A DNA stretch of 64,000 nt. It comes from Manihot esculenta (taxonomy: Eukaryota > Streptophyta > Magnoliopsida > Malpighiales > Euphorbiaceae). The stretch is taken from contig NC_035173.2 of the NCBI RefSeq assembly GCF_001659605.2, positions 10,993,065 to 11,057,064 on the forward strand, in the 5' to 3' direction. Every line of letters begins with the position of its first letter. Position 1 is the first letter of the stretch. Shown piece by piece: positions 10,561-21,255 of this stretch. Both the position numbers and the translations under genes were made by a program. The notes below the pieces were generated by a model. That model did not search any database. It saw nothing but the letters and a program-made list of their open reading frames with translations, and was not told the DNA's origin.

Positions 10561-13389
10561 TGAGTAGGAAATTCAAAGGGAAAGAAAAGGAGAAGTGAGG
10601 AGAGAAAGAAAGAAAGAAATTTGAAGAATTTTGAAGATCTAAGGTTTGTGATCAATTTTTTCAAATAATTTTTAATTAGTTAATTATGTTGATTTAATTT
10701 TTTATTATATTGGAGAAATTGAATCAAGTAAATAATATTTGAAATACAGTGAATATTTAAAGTTAGAATAAATGAAGAAAATAATAGAAATAAAATTTTT
10801 GGTATCAATAGGAAATTTGTCCAAAATTCAAGTTAAGGATTAAAATGAAATTTTATTATTTCTATACGTTAAAATTGTAATTTAGACTAGATTAAGGATA
10901 TTGAAATTCTTTTGAATTAAGGTGAAAATTTTAAATGAAAAAAAAATAGAGATGGCTGAAATTATATAGATTAAAATGAAAATTTAATAGATGTATATTA
11001 AGTTGAAATTATAAAATTTATAAGAAATTTGAAAAAAAAATATAGAGGGATTAAATTGAAATTTTAAGGACAAAAAGAAATATATTAGGATAGACATGAA
11101 GTATGGAGAAATCATTATAGAATACTTGGTGAATTTTAAACGGAGGATAAAGTAATTGGGTAATTATTAATCAATTGGTTTATAAATAAAATGCGAGAAG
11201 TAGAATTATTCAATTAAATAAAATTTAACAAGTTGTAAAAAATTGAAATTATAAATTTATAAAGTTAACTATAGTAATTATCACAGTAAAATGTGAGTTA
11301 TATGAAATTTTAATAAATTTATAGAGTGAAAAAAAATTTGAAAAAAGTAAAAATCAATTATTTTCATATTGTTAGGTACCGTGTTAAATAAATTAATTAA
11401 ATGATTTGGTATATGAAAATTATATATGAGATAGTTTTTTTTAGATTTATGAACAATTGTTTATTACTGTATGGATAGGAACTTATGAAATATATAAAAA
11501 TTTCTTAAATATATATATGACCATGTAGATGAAATGGATACAATATGTGAATAGCGTGAGTAATAACTAATTTTCACCTCTAATTTATTTGATAAAAATT
11601 ATGGGTTAATATAAGGTATAACATATCATATTTATATTTTGAAATATTACACTACAGTTATACTGATTTTTAAAATATAATAAGGTACTAATAGGTACGC
11701 CTGATAAGCCCCACTGTTACCATTATAGATTCGGCTTTTGAACCTGTAATATCCGGCTAAACCCCGGCACCGAAATTCCTACCTCCGGCGGAATCTCCGT
11801 TGGAATCTGGAATTTCTCGGATGTCGAAATTTTCTAGAAGGGTAAAATAAAGGTTTTTCAAAAATGTTTTTACATATTTTATGGTTTGATTTAGAAAGAA
11901 AATTGAGTTTTGAAAGAAAAGAAAGTTTTGAAGGGAAATGCCAGGTTCGGCCGTCGAAAGTGGCTCCCTTTTGCTGCCGCCGAATGTCAAGTTCGGCCGC
12001 CGAACGTGGTGGAGTTGTGGAAGCACATTTGGCCTCTGAAGGTGGTCTGGCCAGCCACCTATAAAAGGCCCAATGTCCGAAAATGGGCGAGTTTTATCTC
12101 CCTATTTTCAGGCAAAGGTGAGTTCTTGACCCTCCATGGTTGATTTTATGTTTTCCTTCAAATCTCCCAGAGTTTTTATGAGTTTTTACCGTGTTCTGAA
12201 GATTTTAAAGCTAAGATCAAGGTTTTAGAAGCTTGGAAACCTCAGGAGCTTGTTTCTCTACATCTCCAAATTTGGATCGCCTCTCCTCTCGATCTTCAAG
12301 AGGTAAGAGTAGATCCTTACCCTCTCTTATGTTTTAAGTAAGTAGTGTGGGGTTTTGATGTATTCAGTTTCAATGCATGCACAGGTCGAGTTTGGTATAT
12401 GAAAAGTTTAAAATTGTATGTAAATGTATGATCATGTATGGGATTTATCAGGTGTGACAGGTTGTATGTTAGGCTTGTTACGGGTCCCGGCGACCTTAAG
12501 TCAATCTGGATCCTAGCGCCGGTAGCGGTCCGATTTCGGGTCGTTACAGAACCATACCGTTATTTAGTATTTCTGCCCTATCACCTGATCTAATTTAATA
12601 GTTCCAATTAAATTTACAGGGCCAAAATAATTTTAAATAAAAAAATAAAATAAGAAAAGATTAAAGAAAATAATAACAATAAAATTGTATCCATATAAAT
12701 AAATATTATAAGAGTTACATATGCATAATTAAAGTGTTTTCATGGTTATTTTGATTCATTTATTTATATAAATTATTTATATTTTATTTGAATCATCTGT
12801 TTCACTTGAATTTTGTTTAAATGATTTAATTGAAAAAATTTGAGTACCACTAAACAAATTGTTTAGCGCATAGGAATTTATTATTTCTCACTCAGATTGT
12901 AGTTCCAAGGAGCAGAAGATCAAGATCTGTATTAATCCAACTAGTGTTACATCATATTTTGCAAATTTTGTTTAAAGTTGATTTTGAAAATATGACATAT
13001 ACATAAAGTTTTAGATATAAAATTGTATATGGTTGTGAATTAAATATATTTGAAGATTTTAATTTTGGTGTAAATATATGGTTATTGGTATAAGTTTTTG
13101 AGTTGAAATTAATAAGAAAGTATATGAAGTGTTTGATTTGAGTTGAAATTATATTGGTATTGAAAGAAGTTTGGGGGTTAAAGTTAGAGTTTATAGAAAT
13201 GTGATTTTCCCATTCACAGGTGGAATTAAATCCATATTATAAGGAAAACTCTGTCGAATTTTTGATAAAAATATTTTTAAAAAAATTGCCATGCATTCAT
13301 GATGTTGATTAAAATTATAATAAGAGAACCTCCACAGAATGTAACGTCTCCAACTCGGCTAATTAAATAGCCGGGTAAGGAGTGTTATA
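10561..13389 (+). repeat. Left LTR, 5'-truncated and split by a solo LTR
   Basis: Aligns by eye with 22036-23990, for example gagtaggaaattcaaa at the start and the gctaattaaatagcc and gagtgtta words at the end. It ends GTGTTATA rather than the GTGTTACA of the right copy. Without the 803-bp insertion and its target duplication it is about 2.02 kb, against about 1.96 kb for the matching part of the right LTR. Confidence 0.82.
11746..12548 (+). mobile_element. Solo LTR, shortened (Tekay/Del-like family)
   Basis: Begins TGTAATATCCGGCTAAAC and ends GGTCGTTACA, like the LTRs of the 52.3 kb chromovirus, and is flanked by the 5-bp duplication GAACC (11741-11745 and 12549-12553). At 803 bp it is about a third of the family length. 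The TTCGGC/GCCGAA cluster upstream of the TATAAAAGG at about 12060 is kept. The second cluster and most of the middle are absent, so the copy has lost an internal segment near 12350-12380. Confidence 0.9.
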
Positions 13390-13394
13390 CTTAG

Positions 13395-13407
13395 TGGTAT
13401 CAGAGCC
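13395..13407 (+). other. Primer-binding site, initiator tRNA-Met
   Basis: TGGTATCAGAGCC lies five bases after the left LTR end. It is the complement of the 3' end of plant initiator methionine tRNA, the usual primer of many gypsy elements, and fixes the plus-strand orientation. Confidence 0.92.
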
Positions 13408-13534
13408 AAAGTTTTGTCTACTATAGGCAATATGTGGGTAAAGAGTTAGGTATAAGAAAATGTATGTGTCGTATATATTAAAGATATGATATAACTCTAA
13501 TACAGATCTATTTTGTGGATTTTAATATTATAGG

Positions 13535-14902
13535 ATGACTGAAAAACAAAGAAAATTTCTTCAAGTCGGAGAAGAGGTAGAAAGTCATGCTCCGACTGAG
13601 GCCATTAGCCACGCATTACCACAGGCTCCTCCTGGTGCTAAAAGGCCAGAGCAAGAGATTTTATTAGAGCAATTAACGGAGATTTTCAAACAGGTGGCCA
13701 GAGCAGTTAAGCCAGTTGTAGTTCCACCACCGGCTCCTACACCAGCAGCAACTAGGCTGCCTATTAATAAATTGAGGAAGTGTGATGCTACAAAAATTTA
13801 AAGGTGAAAGGAAGATGATGCATCTGCAACAGATTATTGGTTGTAAAGTATAGACAAGGTTCTTCAACAGTTACAATATTGTCAAGAAGATAGTCTAGTA
13901 AGTGCAGTATCACTACTAAAAGAAGAAGCACATCAATGGTGGGACACTGTAGCGCAGACGGTGCAACCAATATAGAGGACATGAGAGTTTTTCTTGAATG
14001 AATTCAGAAAGAGATATGTGGGAGACATTTATATGGAGGAGAGGAAAAGGGAGTTTATCTATCTGAGGCAGGGACGTATGACAGTAGCTGAATATGAAAG
14101 AGAGTTTATTAGACTGAGCAGATATGCCAGAGAGATGACTCCCACAGAGGAGGCAAAATGTAAAAGGTTTGAGCAAGGTTTAAACACTGAGATCAGGATG
14201 CTTCTAGTTGCCCTTCAGATTAGAAATTTTTCAACACTTGTGAATGCAGCCTTAAATGTAGAGAAAGTGAGGAAAGAAGACCAAAGTAGAAGGCAGAGGA
14301 GTCAACAAAAAAGAATTCACAGTCAGAATCAAAGTCAAGGACAGATGACAGCTTCACAGGGCTCTAGTAAGAGACAGAAAAGTTTTCAGCTTGCTAGGTC
14401 AAGCCAGTCTCAAAGGCAGAACCAAAAATCAGCTCAGAGTTTAGCAAGTAGGTTTGTTCAACAGACTACTTTTGTGGCCAATTCAAGGGGCTTAGGAAGA
14501 AGTCTTCCACCAGAGTGCAACCACTACAGAATGAGATATACTGATACTTGCAAACTGTTGACGGGTGCTTGTTTCATATGTGGCTCTATAGATCACATTA
14601 TGAAGGATTGTCCTAAGAAGCAAACAGCATCAGCACCAGCAATAGAAAGAACTGCACCAATAACTCAAAAGATTAGAAGCAAAGGTAGGAGTGAGCTGAC
14701 AAGTACCTCTAGTCAAAGAGTGTTAGAAACTGTGGATAGACCAGAATCTAGAGCACCTTCCAAATCCTATGCCATCAAAGCCAGAGAGAATCAGGATGCC
14801 CTAGATGCTATCATGGGTATATTTTCTATCTTTGGCCGATCTGTTCATCCTTTAATAGATCCTGGTTCTACACACTCTTATTTGCATGCCTATTACAAAT
14901 AA
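13535..14902 (+). pseudogene. gag remnant of the 10.6-24 kb gypsy element
   Basis: An ATG at 13535 opens an 88-residue Pro/Ala-rich stretch, then frame breaks and stops occur between 13800 and 13993. The capsid-like part is readable again from 13994 (FRKRYVGDIYMEERKREF, YEREFIRLSRYAREMTPTEE). A Gln/Ser-rich basic linker leads to a zinc knuckle CFICGSIDHIMKDCP (CX2CX4HX4C, about 14570-14615). The 302-residue frame then runs into the protease, whose active-site region reads LIDPGSTHSY at about 14850. Shell and nucleic-acid-binding roles are those of the family. This copy cannot make a full protein. Confidence 0.85.
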
Positions 14903-16910
14903 AAAAGAACTAACATACTAGACCAGGATATAGTAGTAATCAATCCTCTTAGGCACAGTGTAGTTATCAGTAAAGTATTTAAAGATTGCCCCATTTTGAT
15001 TTACAGTCACATTTTTCATGGAGATTTTATTGAATTACCTTTTCGGGAGTTTGATGTGATTCTAGGAATAGACTAATTATTTAGACACCGGGTTATAGTT
15101 GATTGTAGAAAGAAGAGAATCACACTAAAGACACAGGAAGGTGAAGAAATAATAGTTGTGGGCGAGAGATCAAATTTTCTCTCCAATGTTATTTCTACTA
15201 TTGTAGCCATAACAATGATAAGAAAGGGTTGTGAGGCCTATTTACCCTGTGTTTTGGAGGCTAAGAAGGAGAAACCTACTATGCAAGACATATCTACTAT
15301 TTGCGACTTCTCTAATGTCTTTCCAGATGAACCAACAGAATTACCGCCGGAAAGAGAAGTAGAATTTGCCATAGAAATTGTTCCAAGAACTACACCCATA
15401 TCAATTGCTCCTTATAGGATGACTCCAACAGAATTAAAGGTGCAGTTGTAAGAATTACTCAATAAGGGTTTCATATGCCTCAGTATCTCTACCTGGGGTG
15501 CACTAGTGCTCTTTGTTAAGAAGAAGGATGGTTCATTAAGATTGTATGTAGATTACAAACAACTCAACAAACTGACCATCAAAAATAAATATCCATTGCC
15601 TCATATAGATGATTTGTTTAATTAGTTAAAGGGAGCGGGTGTCTTTTCTAAAATTAACCTAAGATTGTGTTATTATCAGCTCATAGTAAAGGAAGCAGAT
15701 ATTCCAAAGACTGCGTTTAGGACTTGATATGGGCATTATAAATTCCTTGTCATGCCATTCGGATTGACTAGTGCTCCAGCTGCATTTATGAACCTGATGA
15801 ACTGTATCTTTCACCCTTACTTGGATCAGTTTGTTGTTATGTCCATAGATGAGATTCTGGTCCAAAGACAAAAGAAGAGCATGATAGGTACTTTAGGATT
15901 GTGTTGCAGACGCTGAGGGAGAAACAACTTTATGCTAAATTCAATAAATATGAATTTTGGCTTAATGAAATATCTTTTATGGGACATGTAGTATCTGTGG
16001 AAGGCATAAAGGTTGATTCTAGAAAGATAGAGACTGTCCTTACATGGAAGTCACTCAAGAATGTTACAGAAGTCAGAAGCTTATTGGGGTTAGCTGGTTA
16101 TTATAGAAGATTTGTAAAAGGATTCTCTCAAATAGCTGCTCCACTGACAAGGTTGTTGCAGAAAAATGTCAAGTTCAAATAAAATGACAAGTGCTATGCT
16201 AGTTTTGATCAATTAAAGGCTATGCTCATAGATGCACCCATCCTTACACAACGAGTGTTAGGTAAGGACTTTGTGATTTATAGTGATGCTCTTAGTTGTG
16301 TGTTGATGCAAGATGGGAAAGTTGTTGCAAGATGGGAAAGTTGTTGCTTATGCTTCCAGACAATTAAAGCCACATGAAAGAAATTATCCCACCCATGATT
16401 TGGAATTAGCAACCATAGTCTTTGCATTAAAGATCTGGAGGCATTATTTATATGGTGAAATTGTTATATTTATATGGATTATAAAAGCCTAAAGTACTTA
16501 CCAACTCAACAAGAGTTGAATTTGAGACAAAGGAGATGGATGGAGCTATTAAAAGACTATGATTGTATTATTGACTTATCACCCTGGCAAAGTAAATATG
16601 GTGGCAGATGCTCTTAGCATAAAACATTTAGATGCTCTTAGCATAAAACATTTACTTGCACTCAAAGCTATGAATGCTCACTTGACATTAGCTAGAGATG
16701 GAGTTATTATTGCAGAATTGAAAGTTACGCCCAGTTTGCTTCAACAAGTCCAAAAAGCTCAGAAAGAAGATAAAGATATTGCAGTGAAGGTAAGACAAAT
16801 ACAGGAAGGGAAAGACTGGGTTTGAAATTAAAGCCGATGGTTGCTTATATTACCAAAATAGAATATGTGGTCCAGTATTAACTGAGTTGAGGAAGAGTAT
16901 ACTTGAATAG
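14903..16910 (+). pseudogene. pol remnant: protease end, reverse transcriptase, RNase H
   Basis: Reading in several frames, the order is the protease end (a DVILGID-like stretch at about 15054-15076), then the RT approach (SNVFPDEPTELPPEREVEF, 15310-15375). Next come RT motifs ([14 protein letters not shown], [19 protein letters not shown]), and at 15847-15867 the catalytic FIDD block reads SIDEIL, so one catalytic Asp is replaced. The [12 protein letters not shown] connection and RNase H ([20 protein letters not shown]) follow. Two small tandem duplications (16309-16346 and 16607-16654) and several stops break it. Only the zinc-binding beginning of integrase is suggested before the sequence turns into LTR-like repeats at about 16910. 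Confidence 0.85.
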
Positions 16911-19900
16911 GCTTATGTGGACTTATTTGATATTAATGGTGAAAACCTTAATGAAAAATTAATTTGTGGACTTATTTGATATTAGTGGAAAAGTTTGAAA
17001 TTAAATAGAAAAATGTTATGGTTTGACTTTAGTCAAAATTGATAAAGGTAAACTTGGGTTTATGAATAAAGATAAGAGGCAAATGATCTTTTGTCTAAAG
17101 TGTAAAATAAAAAAAAAAAAAGAAGAAGAAAAGAAAAAATAAAAATAAAAATTTAATTTAAAGACATATGGCTCAATACTGGCCACTTCACCAAATGAGT
17201 TTTGTAAAAAAAAAAGAAAAAAAATAGAAGAAACCATCTTCTTTCCTAAAAAGAGGTGCCCTTCATACATCCACAGATAAAATTTCGAAGACGAAATTTT
17301 TATAAGAGGGATAGAGTTGTAACACACGAAAATTAAGCCGTAAATAGTAATACTCTCAGAAAGTGAATAGTACCACACAAAAGCTTCCGGTACTTTTACA
17401 CACCAGTGAATAATACTATTCAAACAATGATCAAATAATTAATTTAGAATTAAAATAAGTCCATTAAGATGGTGAAAAACCTTAACGAAAAATTAATTTA
17501 TGGACTTATTTGATATTATTTAAAAAGTTTGAAATTAAATAGAAAGTTGCCATGGTTTGACTTTAATCAAAATTAACAAGGATAAGTTTGGATATATGAA
17601 TAAAGATAAGGGACAAATAATTTTTGGCCTAAAGTGTAAAATAAAAGAAGGAAAGAGAAAAGAGAAATTAAATTTTAATTAAATTTGATATTATTAAAAA
17701 AGTTTAAAATTAAATAGAAAGTTGTCATGGTTTGACTTTAATCAAAATTAACAATGATAAATTTGGGTATATGAATAAAGATAAAGGACAAATAATTTTT
17801 GGCCTAAAGTGTAAAATAAAAAAAGAAAAGAGAAAAGAGAAATTAAATTTTAATTTAAAGACATGCGGCTCAATGCTGACTATTTAACTAAATGAGTGTT
17901 GTAAATAATAAAAAAAAGAAGAAAAAGAATAGAAAAACCATCTTTTTCTCCAAAAGAAGTGCCCTTCATCAATCTTTTTGGTAAAATTTTGAAAACAAAA
18001 TTTTTATAAGACGGGTAGAGTTGTAATACCCTGAAAATTGAGTTGTAAATAGTAATACTCTCGTAGAGTGAATAGTATCATCCGAAAGGCGTCCGGTATT
18101 TTTACCACCTGTAAATAATACTATTCAAATTACAATTAAATTAATTTAGAATTAAAATAACTACATTAAGATGGTGAAAAATCTTAATGAAAAATTAATT
18201 TATGGACTTATTTGATATTAGTGGAAAAGTTCGAAATTAAATAGAAAAATGTTATGGTTTGACTTTAGTCAAAATTAATAAAGGTAAATTTGGGTATATG
18301 AATTAAGATAAAGTGTAACGACCCGAAAACCGGACCGCTACCGGCACTAGGATTCAGATCGACTTAAGGCCACCGGAACCCGTAGTAAGCCTACTAAGTA
18401 TCCTGTGTACCTGATAAAATCTCATACATGAACATATATTTTCATAAATATTTAAACTTTTCATATACCAAACTTGACCTGTACATTCATCATAAACTGT
18501 AAACATAAAACTCACACTAGAGCCCTCATCAAATGCTTTATTATGGTCAATATCACATACATCAAGTTTGGTTCAACATAACTCATTATGAAACCTTTTA
18601 CATAGAAACATGTTCATTGGGATTTACAATATAAACTAGCCAAAGCACAAAACTAAACCATTATATGATACATGTCCACTACTATTCTATTACATAACAT
18701 ATACCATCAACCTTGGTGACTTCCCCGCTCTAACTCTGATCCTGCAAACCTGGGGGTTAGGGGAAAGGGGTAAGCTATAAGAGCCTAGTGAGCAGAACCA
18801 TAAAAAAACAGTTTAAATAAACATATGCTCGCATGAAATGCATCACAACACAAACAATTCACATCAAGGATGGACTTGTCATCAGTAACCCTCTACATAT
18901 CCAAATAATGCCCGGCCCTCGACGGAGCTTCTCAGGACTTCCTCTTAAACATAACATAACATGTCCAACTGTGCCAAGGGCGTAGAATGGGCAAGCCCTG
19001 GTCTTTCCCTTACATCGTGCCAGGGGCGTAGAATGGGCAAGTCCTGGACTTCCATATCATATCATATCATATCATATCATATCGTATCATATCGAAGGCT
19101 AGTGGGTCATCCAATATCCATCCACACCAACAGTAAATTATGCCATGCATCATATTCGTGAATTCTAATGCAAACATCTTATAAACATGGCAATCGTGAT
19201 GCATGAACATTCTCAAAAGTTTGATTACTTAAAAACAGTAGATTAGTTTAGTTCTACTCACCTCTGGCTGACGCTTTAGCTAATACTGGAGCAGTTACCT
19301 CACTGCTGATCTCTTCGGTCTCTCAGGTCCGATCCTACACAGGTGGACTCAAATAAGGAACCAAACATACTCTAACAAAACTCTAAACATCTCCCCAAAA
19401 ATCCCCCTAAAACTTCACAAAACATGCATATAAAACAAGCAAAGGAAGGCTGGGCAGGGGACTTTCGGCGGCAAGTTCGGCGGCCTAAGGTCCTTTACAG
19501 ATCCGAAAGTCGGGGTCCTTCTGGGGCAGGTTCGGCGGCCGAAAGTTCTCCACAGATCCGAAAGTCAGGGACTTTCGGGGGCTGGTTCAGCGGCCGAAAC
19601 TCCCTTCCAGATCCGAAAGTCCATTCTTTCGGGGGCAAGTTAGGCGGCCAAAGACTGCCTCCACAGGCAGGTTCGGCGGTCGAACCTTGCTTCGGCGGCA
19701 GAACCCGATTCTGCCCTATGCATTTCAGCCTCCAAAACTTTTCAAACTCTCACATCCTTTCCTCAAACATGCATACTTACTCCAACATGCATAAGGGGCA
19801 TAAAAACTAACTTAAGCCCCAACAAACAACAACAAAAACATCACATAAGCATACATTAAACAAAAACCCAACTCAAACCCTATTGCTCTAGATCCAACCA

Positions 19901-21255
19901 TATCATGCATTACTAACCCTTAACCCCTTTATAAAACTTAATTAAAAACATAAGAGAGGCAAGGATCTAGGCTTACCTCTTGGAGATCTAGGAGTGACAA
20001 CAACTCCAACTTGGAGATGAGTCAAACGGTCTCCAAGGCTTCAAAACTCGGGTTTAAGCTTAGATCTTCAAAAACAAGATAAAAACTCATAAAAACATTG
20101 AAGGATTTGAAAGAAAATCATAAAATCAACAAAGGGAGGGCGTGAACTCACCCTTGCCTGAAAATGAGGAGAAAACACGCCCGCTTTTTGGACTGGGGGC
20201 CTCTTATAGGTGGCTGGCCAGACCACCTTCGGGGGCCGAAGAGCTCCCGTGGCAGCACCACTTTCGGCAGCCGAACCTGGGCTTGTCCCTCAAAACGTTT
20301 TCTTTTCATTTTTAAAACTTTAACTCAAAAACTTAACATTAACCATGAAAAATATTTGGTAAAAACATATTTTACCCTTCCAGAGGTTCCGATATCCGAG
20401 ATTCTGGATTCTAACGGAGATTCCGTCGGAAGATTGAAATTCCGATGCCGGAGTCTAGCCGGATATTACATAAAAGGCAAATAATTTTTTGTCTAAAGTG
20501 TAAAATATAAAAAAAAAAAAAGAAAAAAAGAAAAAAAAAGAGAAATTAAAATTTAATTTAAAGACATGTGGTTTAATGCTGGCCACTTAATCAAATGAGT
20601 TTTGTAATAAAAAAAAAAAAGAAAAAAAATAGAAGAAACCATCTTCTTCCCTAAAAATAGGTGCTCTTCATACATCCTCCCAGGTAAAATTTCAACCAGG
20701 AAATTTTTATAGGAAGGTTAGAGTAGTAACACCCTGAAAATTGAGCCGTAAATAGTAATACTTTTCAGAAAGTGAAGAGTACCACACAAAAAGCTTTCGA
20801 TACTTTTACTATCGCTTAATAATACTATTTAAATAACGATTAAATAATCAATTTAGAATTAAAATAAGTCCATTAAGATGGTGAAAAATCTTAACGAAAA
20901 ATTAATTTATAGACTTATTTGATATTATTGGAAAAGTTTGAAATTAAATAGAAAGATGTCATGGTTTGACTTTAATCAAAATTAACAAGGATAAATTTGG
21001 GTCTATGAATAAAGATAAGGGACAAATGATTTTTGGCCTAAAGTGCAAAATAAAAGGAGAAAAGAGAAAAGAGAAATTAAAATTTAATTTAAAGACATGT
21101 GGCTCAATGCTACTTAACCAAGTGAGTTTTTTAAATAATAAAAAAAAGAAAATAAAAGAATAGAAAAAACCATCTTCTTTTCCATAAAAAGGTGCCCTTC
21201 ATCCACCTTTTGAGGTAAAATTTTGGAAACCAAATTTTTATAAGATTGATAGAGT
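16911..21255 (+). repeat. Tandem units made of LTR start plus pre-LTR segment
   Basis: The string TGTAACACCCTGAAAATTGA, which begins the LTR, recurs at about 17318, 18022, 20725 (first base changed to A) and 21256. Each copy is followed by the first part of the LTR (gaaaaaccttaacgaaaaatt, gtttgactttaatcaaaatt, catgtggctcaatgctg, ccatcttctttcc). Each array unit then jumps to the segment that normally lies before a 3' LTR (AAATTTCGAAGACGAAATTT, ataagagggatagagT). After removal of the 2.16 kb solo LTR and a 175-bp internal repeat in the first unit, the spacing is about 530 bp each time. A partial unit also precedes the first one from about 16911. Confidence 0.85.
18314..20470 (-). mobile_element. 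Solo LTR, minus orientation (Tekay/Del-like family)
   Basis: On the minus strand it starts TGTAATATCCGGCTAGACTC and ends GGTCGTTACA (TGTAACGACC on the plus strand at 18314). The flanks are TAAAG (18309-18313) and TAAAA (20471-20475), a 4/5 target duplication. The TATA box reads TATAAGAGG on the minus strand near 20205-20215. The two TTCGGC/GCCGAA clusters lie at about 20225-20280 and 19455-19690. A short (CATAT)n run sits near 19045-19085. There is no internal region, so it is a solo LTR left by LTR-LTR recombination. Confidence 0.9.

Noticed and set aside
13395..13407. Possible tRNA gene at the TGGTATCAGAGCC strings (also 55848-55860)
   Set aside because: Only the 3' complement of tRNA-iMet is present, without a cloverleaf. 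The position after an LTR makes it a primer-binding site.
19045..19090. Possible CRISPR-like or satellite array at the CATAT repeats
   Set aside because: It is a simple 5-bp microsatellite within a solo LTR, and CRISPR is not expected in plant nuclear DNA.
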